Shown here one piece after another: positions 35,657 to 42,548 of a stretch of 42,548 bases of DNA (position 1 is the stretch's first letter; the number at the start of each line of letters is the position of its first letter). Location of the stretch: NCBI GenBank assembly GCA_002779825.1, contig PEVN01000502.1:1-42548 (forward strand), read 5' to 3'. The position numbers and the translations under genes were made by a program. Source of the stretch: Armatimonadetes bacterium CG06_land_8_20_14_3_00_66_21 (GTDB lineage Bacteria; Armatimonadota; Abditibacteriia; CG2-30-66-41). The notes beneath the pieces were generated by a model. The model was not told where the DNA came from, searched no databases, and was given only the letters and a program-made list of their open reading frames with translations.

Positions 35657-36124
35657 CTTCCATTCTTCGCAGAACAGCGCGCTTTCCCCAGTATTGGCTC
35701 GCCCGCAGTGCCATACGCCGGTTGGCGAGCGAGTTGCGCCGGGAACGCAACGATAGCACAGCCCCGTCGCCCCGTCAGCGACCGCCCTCTCGCTCGCCGA
35801 CCAGTCTCAACTCAGACTGGCTGCGCCACCGGCTCACCATCTCCCTCGCCGTCGTCCCCGGTCTGGTGCCTCCGGCGCGGGGTGGTGACGGGGAGGCTGT
35901 TGAAGAGTGCCCATTTGGACGAGGCGGCTGGGAAGGTGGCCAGGCCCTGGGTGCGGTAGGCGATGGTAAGGGCGGGCAGGCGGACAGCTTTCTCGCGGGG
36001 TCCATTGGTCTCCACGGGAGGGCACCCAGACGCGAGGGCACACCTCCGCGCGTTGCTGCACGTGGCGGGGGCGCTGAACACCCCCACCACGTCAGATTCA
36101 CGGCCGTCGGTGCGGGGTGGGCGG
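35657..36124. other. 468-base stretch without a convincing gene
   Basis: It lies between the 35213 gene and the transporter gene. It contains one perfect 7-bp hairpin (35801-35807 with 35814-35820). A minus-strand frame at 35812-36198 (with YRTQGLATFPAASSKWALFN) overlaps the transporter's end. It could be a decayed gene fragment but has no ribosome-binding site or recognisable domain. Nothing else is seen. Confidence 0.5.
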
Positions 36125-37801
36125 TCAGCTCGTACTGCCGGCTTTGGGTTGCGCCGGTTCCGTCCCCGAACCGGCCGCTTCTCGAGCGGCTTCACCACCA
36201 GCCGTCAGCTCCACCGCCTTGTACCCGCCCTTGCCGGCGAAGTAGCCCATCAAGAGCAGGTAGCCGATCAGCATGATCACCGGGAAGATCGCCATGGTCG
36301 CCAGGGCGCCGTGCTTGGCTTTCTCCACGATCGCGTTGACCGTCGCCTGATCGGCGGCGGAGAGCTTGTCTGTCTTCTCCTGGTCGATGGCCGTGTAGCG
36401 GCCGACGATGCCGGTGGCTTCCTTCTCGACCTGCTGGCAGAGAGCGGGCTGCTCCTGCTGCAGATGGCGGGTCGCGGAGCTGTCCTGCAGCCAGCCGATG
36501 AACGGCATGCCCAGCACACCGACAGCCAGCATGCCCATGCCGCCGACGGCGTTGAGGGTCAGCGCGCCGCCGCGCGGACACTGCTCAGACACGATGCCCA
36601 GCATGGTCGGCCAGGAGAAGGTATTGCCCAGGGCGTAGACAGTGGCAACGACCAGGATCATGATGCCGGTGGCGCCGGACAGGAGAAGCAGCCCAACGGC
36701 GGCGATTGCCGCGCTGGCCGCAAGCAATCCCAGCGGCTTCAGCCGGTGGATGATGGGGCCCGCGCAGAAGCGCAGCAGCATCATGATGAAGGAGGTGTAC
36801 ACGAGCACAGTCACCGGCGGCAGGTGAATGGCGGGCATCGCCTTCTCCATGAGCGTGGTGATCCAGCCATCGGTGCCGAGCTCGGTAGTCGCCAAGGGCA
36901 TCATGATGAGCATCAGCACGAACAGCATGGGGCTGCCCGGAGCGCCCTTGACCGTCATGGCGAACGCGCCGATGAGAATGGCGTCCAGCACCAGCTCCAT
37001 GTAGATGGGCAGACCGAAGACAGTGGCAATCTGGCGCATGATGATCGGCACCACCAGCAGCGAAGCCAAGACGCCGAACTCCTGGAGCATTCCCATGTAG
37101 CTGACGCCGGCGGCAACCCGCTCCTGCACGGGCCACTTCTGCCCGAGCATCATGAGTCCGTAGATGAACGCCGGGATGAAGATCAGCCCGACTTTGACCC
37201 GCCAGTCCGCTCCGCCGAGTCCCATAGTGATCAATCCGGCCACCACGAGCCCGGCCGGCCAGCCCGCATGCAGCATGTTGAGCCACTTGGTCTTCTCTTT
37301 GCTGAACATGGTGGCGACGACGGGATTGGTGACCGCCTCCACCGTGCCGTTTCCCAGCGCCAGGATGAAACTGCCCACGTAGAGGACGGTGTAGCCGTGG
37401 CTGCCGACATTGGGGGCCACGAACGCAACGAGAATCCCGTACAGAATGTGGCTGGCGAAGGCGAAGAGCATCGCCGTGCCGTAGCCGATCCTGTCGATGA
37501 CCAAGCTGAACAGGATGATGCTTAGGGCGAACGGCCACACGCCGGCTCCGCCGATCTCGCCCATCTGGGTGCCGGTGAGGTTGAACTCCCTACCCCAGTC
37601 TCCCAACACTGCGAACCGGGTCACGAACGCGAATGACGTGGCTATGAGCGAAACAAAGCACGCCCAGAACAGGAACTTCTCGTTGACGCCGGAAGTCGCC
37701 GGACTCGTTCCATGGGGAATCTGTGCGGGTGCTTGATGCCCACACTTTGGGCAAAACGTTTTCCCTTGTGGGATGACCGACTGGCATTCTGGACAGTTCA
37801 T
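36125..37801 (-). CDS. MFS transporter with N-terminal zinc ribbon
   Basis: The product is 558 aa. The ATG at 37801 follows GGGAGG by 8 bases and is 1 base beyond the stop of the upstream gene. Residues 1-25 are a zinc ribbon (MNCPECQSVIPQGKTFCPKC). Residues 45-530 hold about twelve membrane helices (FLFWACFVSLIATSFAFVTR; LYVGSFILALGNGTVEAVTN; GIMILVVATVYALGNTFSW). The ALGNGTVEAVTNPVVATMF stretch resembles the motif region of sugar-type MFS carriers. A long soluble loop follows helix 10 (HLQQEQPALCQQVEKEATG). The ribbon on a carrier is unusual. The neighbouring xylulokinase suggests a sugar substrate, but that is inference. Confidence 0.88.
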   Translation of the reverse strand: MNCPECQSVIPQGKTFCPKCGHQAPAQIPHGTSPATSGVNEKFLFWACFVSLIATSFAFVTRFAVLGDWGREFNLTGTQMGEIGGAGVWPFALSIILFSLVIDRIGYGTAMLFAFASHILYGILVAFVAPNVGSHGYTVLYVGSFILALGNGTVEAVTNPVVATMFSKEKTKWLNMLHAGWPAGLVVAGLITMGLGGADWRVKVGLIFIPAFIYGLMMLGQKWPVQERVAAGVSYMGMLQEFGVLASLLVVPIIMRQIATVFGLPIYMELVLDAILIGAFAMTVKGAPGSPMLFVLMLIMMPLATTELGTDGWITTLMEKAMPAIHLPPVTVLVYTSFIMMLLRFCAGPIIHRLKPLGLLAASAAIAAVGLLLLSGATGIMILVVATVYALGNTFSWPTMLGIVSEQCPRGGALTLNAVGGMGMLAVGVLGMPFIGWLQDSSATRHLQQEQPALCQQVEKEATGIVGRYTAIDQEKTDKLSAADQATVNAIVEKAKHGALATMAIFPVIMLIGYLLLMGYFAGKGGYKAVELTAGGEAAREAAGSGTEPAQPKAGSTS

Positions 37802-37802
37802 T

Positions 37803-38153
37803 CTATTTCCTCCCGCTGCTCGCAATCTGGTTCAGGTTGGCAACGATCACGCTGAGGGTCTCGGCGAGCATGGCGTTGGTCTTCCGCATCTCGCTGACGA
37901 GCTGACGAGTGTTGTCCTCAGTGTCGATGAAGATCAGGGTGAGCTGGGCGATGAAGACGAGCCCAAGACCGACAGTGAAGCCACCAACTGCCACAGCAAT
38001 GCCCACAAGCAATCGGTCCCGTGAGCTGGCTGCCAGAACGGGGCCGACCATCACGCCCCCAATGAGAACCCACCAACTGAGGAATTCGACAGCCTTGGCC
38101 ACGGCGTAAGCAGTCTGGTAGTGCCGGCCGTTCCCGCCATTCTCGTTGCTCAT
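37803..38153 (-). CDS. small two-helix membrane protein upstream of the transporter
   Basis: The product is 116 aa. The ATG at 38153 follows GGAGGG by 6 bases; longer reading frames run into a REP palindrome and have no such site. Two membrane helices (FLSWWVLIGGVMVGPVLAA; LLVGIAVAVGGFTVGLGLVF) are followed by a cytoplasmic-style amphipathic helix (MRKTNAMLAETLSVIVANLN). Its stop is 1 base from the transporter start and contains that gene's ribosome-binding site, so the two are translated together. Confidence 0.75.
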   Translation of the reverse strand: MSNENGGNGRHYQTAYAVAKAVEFLSWWVLIGGVMVGPVLAASSRDRLLVGIAVAVGGFTVGLGLVFIAQLTLIFIDTEDNTRQLVSEMRKTNAMLAETLSVIVANLNQIASSGRK

Positions 38154-38277
38154 GATTCCCCTCCGTAAGCTCCTTGGGTGGTGTGTCCAGCCATAACGTG
38201 GATGGACGGGACCGATAGTATCCGCAACGTGGGGTTCTGTCAAGCGGGGAGGGATAATCGGGGAAGGGGGCGTGTGC

Positions 38278-38868
38278 CTACGGCGTAGAGCCGTTGCATG
38301 CAACGGCTCTACGCCGGTGGATCGCTGGGTTCGCCGGATTATCCTCATCCCGGTCCCATCCCAGCGGGTTGTGCGCGAGGTACTCGCGAATCTGGAAGAG
38401 CGACTTGTCGTCGCGGATGACGTGATCGTAGAACCGTGACTGCCACGCGAACCGGAAGCCCTGCAGCCGCGCTTCCCTCGTCACGGCGGACTTGTACGAC
38501 CGGATGATGGCCGACAGCGACCCCGCTCGCGGCGAGATCGAGGGGGCTGGCGCCGTAGAGACGTTGCATGCAACGTCTCTACGCGTCTCACGCGCCGTTT
38601 CGTTGATCACAATGATCCCGTGCACGTGGTTCGGCATGATGACCCACTGATCTACCTCGACGCCGGAGCAATGCTCTGGGATCTCTGTCCAGAACCGCTG
38701 CGCAATTGCCCCGAGAGCCGATAAGACCACCTGCCCGCCCTCAACGTTGCCAAAGAACAGCTCCCGGCTCTTGGTACACACGGTGACGAAGTACCAGCCA
38801 GCAGAAGCGTAGTCCCAATACGGTAGCCGAGCCGATTCAATCCTGTACGTGCCCTTGTAGAGGCTCAC
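38278..38868 (-). CDS. REP-associated tyrosine transposase (Y1/HUH)
   Basis: The product is 196 aa from a GTG at 38868, preferred because GAGGAGG lies 6 bases upstream and the family usually begins near YKGTYRIESARL; an ATG at 38931 would start inside a REP palindrome. The HUH motif is H81-V-H83 (VIMPNHVHGIIVI), and Y163 in FQIREYLAHNP is the likely nucleophile. Such proteins cut and move REP palindromes. Residues 96-105 (RRDVACNVST) are encoded by a perfect REP palindrome sitting in frame at 38554-38583, in the loop between the HUH strand and the following helix. The last 11 residues and the stop come from another REP unit at 38281-38316. Confidence 0.9.
   Translation of the reverse strand: MSLYKGTYRIESARLPYWDYASAGWYFVTVCTKSRELFFGNVEGGQVVLSALGAIAQRFWTEIPEHCSGVEVDQWVIMPNHVHGIIVINETARETRRDVACNVSTAPAPSISPRAGSLSAIIRSYKSAVTREARLQGFRFAWQSRFYDHVIRDDKSLFQIREYLAHNPLGWDRDEDNPANPAIHRRRAVACNGSTP
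38281..38316. repeat. REP-like palindrome, 36 bp, at the transposase 3' end
   Basis: A perfect palindrome with core GCCGTTGCATGCAACGGC. It encodes the last residues of the transposase (RRAVACNGSTP) and its stop follows immediately. It may also act as an RNA hairpin at the transcript end. Confidence 0.88.
38554..38583. repeat. REP-like palindrome, 30 bp, inside the transposase gene
   Basis: A perfect palindrome with core GACGTTGCATGCAACGTC, in frame with the transposase and open in the reading frame used (ten codons, RRDVACNVST). Confidence 0.92.
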
Positions 38869-38889
38869 CGCCGCCTCCTCGTGGTCCGC

Positions 38890-38919
38890 CGTAGAGACGT
38901 TGCATGCAACGTCTCTACG
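38890..38919. repeat. REP-like palindrome, 30 bp, upstream of the transposase
   Basis: Identical to the copy at 38554-38583. It begins 22 bases before the GTG start on the coding strand and opens the 42-bp array that follows. Confidence 0.92.
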
Positions 38920-39040
38920 CGCTGTGTACAACGGTTAGACGTTGCATGCAACGTCTCTACGCGCTGTGTGCAACGGTTAGCCGTTGCATGCAACGGCTCT
39001 ACGCGCTGTGTACAACGGTTGGCCGTTGCACACAGCGCGT
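38918..39040. repeat. array of 42-bp REP-type units
   Basis: Three consecutive units each begin GCGCTGTGT and hold a palindrome: core GACGTTGCATGCAACGTC (38937-38956), core GCCGTTGCATGCAACGGC (38979-38998), and an 18-bp imperfect stem at 39001-39040 with a TTGG loop and one mismatch. The unit after the xylulokinase stop (39704-39786) is a copy of the last two. Confidence 0.85.
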
Positions 39041-39379
39041 AACTACTTCGCCCGGAACGCCTCCTGCAGCGGCGCCGGATCGGGGCCGCCACGCAGGGCG
39101 TGGTCTTCGCAGGCGTTGTAGACCGGGATCAACTCGTTGTAGACGGCGGCCGAAGCTGGGTCGGGGGCGAGGCGGGAGGCTGCGACCGGCTCGGCGTAGC
39201 CTGAGACAATCTGCTCCCACGGCTGCTCGTCGCCGTTGCCTTTGTACCAAGCGTGGGCCGCCCGGAGCGCCGCGCCCAACGCGGCTGAGTTGCCGACCGG
39301 GAACTGGTAGACTTCGGCGTTGTGGACGTTGGCCATGACCTCGAGGATCTCGCGGTTGGCGGAGGCGCCACCGGTGGCG
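38958..39379 (-). repeat. copy A of the xylulokinase 3' end (direct repeat of 39704-40125)
   Basis: All 422 bases appear identical to 39704-40125, at an offset of 746. It holds the last 330 bases of the xylulokinase gene plus downstream REP units, in the same orientation as the gene. It ends exactly inside the 14-bp palindrome CGCCACCGGTGGCG. The 126-aa frames that span it have no ribosome-binding site. Confidence 0.93.
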
Positions 39380-39722
39380 CCTCCGCCAACCGCGAGATCC
39401 TCGAGGTCATGGCCAACGTCCACAACGCCGAAGTCTACCAGTTCCCGGTCGGCAACTCAGCCGCGTTGGGCGCGGCGCTCCGGGCGGCCCACGCTTGGTA
39501 CAAAGGCAACGGCGACGAGCAGCCGTGGGAGCAGATTGTCTCAGGCTACGCCGAGCCGGTCGCAGCCTCCCGCCTCGCCCCCGACCCAGCTTCGGCCGCC
39601 GTCTACAACGAGTTGATCCCGGTCTACAACGCCTGCGAAGACCACGCCCTGCGTGGCGGCCCCGATCCGGCGCCGCTGCAGGAGGCGTTCCGGGCGAAGT
39701 AGTTACGCGCTGTGTGCAACGG
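39023..39722. repeat. 700-bp perfect palindrome (copies A and B head to head)
   Basis: Arms 39023-39372 and 39373-39722 are exact reverse complements with no spacer; the centre is the ACC/GGT step of CGCCACCGGTGGCG. Copy B (39373-39722) is inverted relative to the gene and is itself an inverted repeat of 39769-40118 with a 46-base spacer. Confidence 0.93.
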
Positions 39723-39746
39723 TTAGCCGTTGCATGCAACGGCTCT

Positions 39747-39786
39747 ACGCGCTGTGTACAACGGTTGGCCGTTGCACACAGCGCGT
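39747..39786 (-). terminator. stem-loop just after the xylulokinase stop
   Basis: ACGCGCTGTGTACAACGG and CCGTTGCACACAGCGCGT pair (17 of 18) around TTGG, starting 2 bases after the stop codon on the minus strand. No T-run follows, so it may stabilise the 3' end rather than terminate. The same sequence lies after copy A. Confidence 0.5.
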
Positions 39787-39788
39787 AA

Positions 39789-41405
39789 CTACTTCGCCCG
39801 GAACGCCTCCTGCAGCGGCGCCGGATCGGGGCCGCCACGCAGGGCGTGGTCTTCGCAGGCGTTGTAGACCGGGATCAACTCGTTGTAGACGGCGGCCGAA
39901 GCTGGGTCGGGGGCGAGGCGGGAGGCTGCGACCGGCTCGGCGTAGCCTGAGACAATCTGCTCCCACGGCTGCTCGTCGCCGTTGCCTTTGTACCAAGCGT
40001 GGGCCGCCCGGAGCGCCGCGCCCAACGCGGCTGAGTTGCCGACCGGGAACTGGTAGACTTCGGCGTTGTGGACGTTGGCCATGACCTCGAGGATCTCGCG
40101 GTTGGCGGAGGCGCCACCGGTGGCGTAGATCGTGGTGGAGTCGACGCCCATCCAGCGGGAGTGAATGCGCATCGACAGTTGCTGCGCCTCGACGACTGCC
40201 CGGCAGTTGGCGGGGCCGTCGGCCTCGTCAAGCCCAAACCGCCACACCTTCGGCTCCAGCACGTTGGGGACGATCTCGGTATCGAAGTAGGGGAGCATGA
40301 GCCTGCCGCCGTTGCCCACCGGCGTCGCGCGCAGGGCAGCCGAGAACGCCGGCCAGTCCATGCCGTAGGCGTCGCGGACGCGCTCGCGGGCGAGGGAGCC
40401 GTTCTTGAAGCAGATCAGGCTCATGTAGGCGCCCGTGGGCGAGCCGAAGCAATGCCCTTCGCCGGCGGGGTCGACCTGCGCTTCGGGCATGTAGCCGAAG
40501 TAGGTATCGCTGGTGCCGAGGCTGAGGCAGATCTTGCCGGAGCTGACCAGCCCGACACCGACCAAGCTGTTGGGGTTGTCGCCCGACCAGACGCACGCCT
40601 TGCAGTCAGGCGAGAAGCCGTACTTCTCCACGAAGTACGGCGCAATGGGACCGACCACGGTGTCGGCGGGCGCAATTGGCGGCAGCTTGCTGCGGAGACG
40701 AGGCGCGCACGCCTCGATGGCTGCAGGGCTCCAGGCCTTCGTGCGGATGTCCATCAGGTTCATGCCGGCACCGTCGCCGGGATCGAGGGGTGCCTCGGCT
40801 CCGGCGAGGACGGAGGCCATGAATGAACTGACGAGATGAATGCGGGCGGTGCGGTCGTAGTCGTCCGTCTCGCTCTTCCAGAACCGGCGGATTTGTGTAC
40901 CGGTGAAGCGCTCGAAACAGCACGACCCGGTCAGCTCCGCTACAGCTTTGGGGCCGCCCAGCGCCTCGGTCATCTCCTGACACTCCCGCCACGTGCTGGC
41001 GTCCATCCAGATCGGGGAGGTCTCGCGGGAGAAGCAGCCATCGAGCTGGTCGGCCAGCCCGAGGTGCGGGTCAAGCTGCCCGAGTAGCGTCACCCCGCGT
41101 GGGTTCAGGTAGACGCTCCCGTGTTGCTGCCCGGATCCCGCGACCGCGACGACCTGCGACAGGTTCACCCCCTGCGACTTGAGGTCGCCAAGCAGCAGAT
41201 CCAACGCCTCCAACCACATCTGCGGCGGCGAGTGCTTGACCTGCGGGTCATCGTTGGGCAGCACGCCGTTCTCGACGCCATACTTCGCGCCCAGGCGTTC
41301 GTCGAAGTCTACCGAGTAGTCGGCAATGGCTTCCCTCGCGTCGAGGTCGAGCAGGATGGCGCTGAGGCTCTGGGTGGATGAGTCGAGTCCGAGGACGCAC
41401 GGCAT
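39789..41405 (-). CDS. xylB: xylulokinase (FGGY family)
   Basis: The product is 538 aa, within the range for the family. The ATG at 41405 follows AGGAGGGG by 7 bases. The N-terminal FGGY domain begins VLGLDSSTQSLSAILLDLD and has SGQQHGSVYL, with the substrate-site Gln/His. The C-terminal domain holds SLGTSDTYFGY (phosphate-binding), then IYATGGASANREILEVMANV, the adenosine-motif region. It phosphorylates D-xylulose (or a related ketose) with ATP in the cytoplasm, feeding the pentose phosphate pathway. Its last 110 codons are duplicated downstream as copies A and B, but this copy is intact. The gene symbol rests on motif resemblance only; a related FGGY sugar kinase is possible. Confidence 0.87.
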   Translation of the reverse strand: MPCVLGLDSSTQSLSAILLDLDAREAIADYSVDFDERLGAKYGVENGVLPNDDPQVKHSPPQMWLEALDLLLGDLKSQGVNLSQVVAVAGSGQQHGSVYLNPRGVTLLGQLDPHLGLADQLDGCFSRETSPIWMDASTWRECQEMTEALGGPKAVAELTGSCCFERFTGTQIRRFWKSETDDYDRTARIHLVSSFMASVLAGAEAPLDPGDGAGMNLMDIRTKAWSPAAIEACAPRLRSKLPPIAPADTVVGPIAPYFVEKYGFSPDCKACVWSGDNPNSLVGVGLVSSGKICLSLGTSDTYFGYMPEAQVDPAGEGHCFGSPTGAYMSLICFKNGSLARERVRDAYGMDWPAFSAALRATPVGNGGRLMLPYFDTEIVPNVLEPKVWRFGLDEADGPANCRAVVEAQQLSMRIHSRWMGVDSTTIYATGGASANREILEVMANVHNAEVYQFPVGNSAALGAALRAAHAWYKGNGDEQPWEQIVSGYAEPVAASRLAPDPASAAVYNELIPVYNACEDHALRGGPDPAPLQEAFRAK

Positions 41406-41489
41406 GACGGCCCCTCCTGGGGGTGGTAGGCAGGATCTGGGAGAGACTGATATGCTCCGCGCGGGGCAAGCAGCGTGGGGTCACTCGCC

Positions 41490-42464
41490 CTACTCAGGCG
41501 GAGAGTAGGCGACAACCTGGTTGCGGCCCTGTGCCTTCGCCTGGTAGAGCGCTTTGTCCGCCGCCTCCACCAGTCCGCCCTTCTCCGAATGGTCGGTGGG
41601 ACAGGTTGCCACTCCGATGGAAACGGTCACCTTCGCGGAAGCGCCGCCCCCATTCAGGAACACGTGGTTCTCGATCTGCCGGCGGACCTTTTCGGCGACC
41701 TTGTGCGCGCCCTCTTTCGGCGTCTCCGGCAGAATGAGGGCGATTTCTTCGCCGCCGTACCGCGCCACCGTGTCCACTTCGCGGAGGTTCTCCCGGATAA
41801 TCTGGACCAGTTCGCGCAGCACTTCGTCGCCGAACGGGTGCCCGTGCTCGTCATTGACTCTCTTGAACCAGTCCACATCCAGCATCAACAGCGAGACCGG
41901 CGTCGCGTAGCGGGTGGCCCGGACGATCTCGTTGCCCAGGTCCTCCTGGAAGTACCGGTGGTTTTGCGCCCCGGTCAGCGGGTCGCGGAGGCTCAGGTCC
42001 TCGAGCTGCTCGTTGATCAGCTCGATCTTCTGGACGTAGCTGTTGATCTTGGCGTTCGCAACTTCCTGGTAGACCTCGGACACGTCGAAGATGGTCACGT
42101 CGAGGCAGCGGTCGATGTCATCGCGCGCTTCCAGCATTGCCCGATGGTCTTCCCCGAAGCGCCCCTCAAGCGCGCGCCGGCTGACATCGCGGAACAGCAA
42201 CAGAGACTTCTGTACTTCGGTCAGCTTGAAGCCCAAGCTGCTGCGCAGGCGAGCCGTCCGGTCGATGAACTGCCGCAGACGCCGGTGGCTGCCGGTCTGA
42301 AAGACGTCGATGTAGCCATCCAGGCACTCTTTGCACGAACGTTCCAGTTCGGTCATCGAGCGTTCCGCAAACCCCGTCCCGTACAGCCCTTTCAGCGCCT
42401 CGGCCCAATCCGACACGATTGCGGGGGCGCTGTCCTTGAGTATCTCAGCAAGCCGAAGCGGCAT
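41490..42464 (-). CDS. diguanylate cyclase with RsbR-like N-terminal domain
   Basis: The product is 324 aa. The ATG at 42464 follows AGGAG by 9 bases. Residues 1-130 are helical and resemble the RsbRD N-terminal sensor fold (ILKDSAPAIVSDWAEALKG). A coiled-coil linker (EVANAKINSYVQKIELINEQ) leads to the GGDEF domain at 160-320 with LSLRDPLTGAQNHRYF, the active-site GGEEI at 237-241 and the allosteric I-site R228-EV-D231. It makes cyclic di-GMP from GTP and is probably feedback-inhibited. Four bases upstream of the ribosome-binding site begins a MITE copy, so the promoter region beyond is element DNA. Confidence 0.92.
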   Translation of the reverse strand: MPLRLAEILKDSAPAIVSDWAEALKGLYGTGFAERSMTELERSCKECLDGYIDVFQTGSHRRLRQFIDRTARLRSSLGFKLTEVQKSLLLFRDVSRRALEGRFGEDHRAMLEARDDIDRCLDVTIFDVSEVYQEVANAKINSYVQKIELINEQLEDLSLRDPLTGAQNHRYFQEDLGNEIVRATRYATPVSLLMLDVDWFKRVNDEHGHPFGDEVLRELVQIIRENLREVDTVARYGGEEIALILPETPKEGAHKVAEKVRRQIENHVFLNGGGASAKVTVSIGVATCPTDHSEKGGLVEAADKALYQAKAQGRNQVVAYSPPE

Positions 42465-42480
42465 TCAGTATCACTCCTAA

Positions 42481-42548
42481 TACTACAACCGTACTTAGCT
42501 CGGGGCAGGTCTCCGACCGCCCCGAAACGCTTGACCGGAAGGTCTCAA
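42481..42548 (+). mobile_element. second MITE copy, cut by the window end
   Basis: These 68 bases are identical to 7799-7866, the left end of the element, in the same orientation. The flank CTAA (42477-42480) begins with CTA like the duplicated CTAC of the first copy. The right end is outside the window. It lies directly upstream of the diguanylate cyclase gene. Confidence 0.93.

Noticed and set aside
35963..37525. Plus-strand frame of 520 aa opposite the transporter
   Set aside because: It is rich in His, Gln and Asp as expected from the reverse of a membrane protein gene. The minus-strand transporter has clear helices and a ribosome-binding site.
38890..39040. Short repeated units that could look like a CRISPR array
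   Set aside because: The units are palindromes of 42-bp period with no unique spacers and lie by a REP transposase, not Cas genes.
39043..39702. Two identical 126-aa reading frames on opposite strands
   Set aside because: They are produced by the perfect palindrome and contain only the xylulokinase C-terminus read through the centre. Neither has a ribosome-binding site.

Overview
The window is GC-rich bacterial DNA with clear Shine-Dalgarno starts. Its gene set includes an ECF sigma factor carrying a membrane-anchored extension, a BlaI/M56 pair, many exported beta-propeller, TPR and carboxypeptidase-regulatory-like proteins, SLH-like repeats, a REP-associated tyrosine transposase and abundant short repeats. 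These point to an uncultivated Planctomycetota/Armatimonadota-like lineage. No rRNA or tRNA gene is present to settle this. The window starts inside a gene and ends inside a repeat copy, so the right edge may be a contig break at that repeat.

Left block (1 to about 28.9 kb, every gene on +): a tightly packed run of mostly exported proteins. Families recur. TPR/PD40 beta-propeller proteins appear three times (1-683, 14291, 21416). Carboxypeptidase-regulatory-like proteins appear twice (6285, 16858). A secreted Ig-like family appears twice (13191, 26979) plus a remnant (28754-28867). PDZ domains occur in 2532 and in the M56 protein. Nine of the exported proteins have AQPP or a close variant at the signal-peptide junction. 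Two sensor-type regulators sit among them: an ECF sigma factor fused to a transmembrane segment and exported Ig-like domains (9879), and BlaI with an M56/BlaR1-like protease (18483, 18880). The block carries many lesions: frameshifts in 1-683, 4398-6214, 8949-9730 and 18880-21340, three in-frame TAG codons, and an in-frame gene fusion at about 25.27 kb. A 170-bp MITE-like element sits in frame inside 6285-8939.

Middle block (28.9-35.7 kb): carbohydrate-related genes (an SGNH hydrolase with an unusual motif order and a GH29 alpha-L-fucosidase on +; two soluble beta-propeller proteins on -), then a UPF0175/DUF3368 toxin-antitoxin pair and two small uncharacterised genes.

Right block (36.1-42.5 kb, all on -): a zinc-ribbon MFS transporter with a small membrane partner, a REP-associated transposase with REP palindromes in and around it, a xylulokinase whose 3' end has been copied twice into a 700-bp perfect palindrome plus direct repeat (a tandem-inversion-duplication structure), and a diguanylate cyclase whose ribosome-binding site abuts a second MITE copy at the window end.

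The most unusual signals are the tandem inversion duplication at 38958-40125, the in-frame MITE with its second copy, the REP-riddled transposase gene, the membrane-anchored sigma factor, the permuted SGNH motif order and the shared AQPP junction. All assignments come from reading motifs by eye; no database search was possible.
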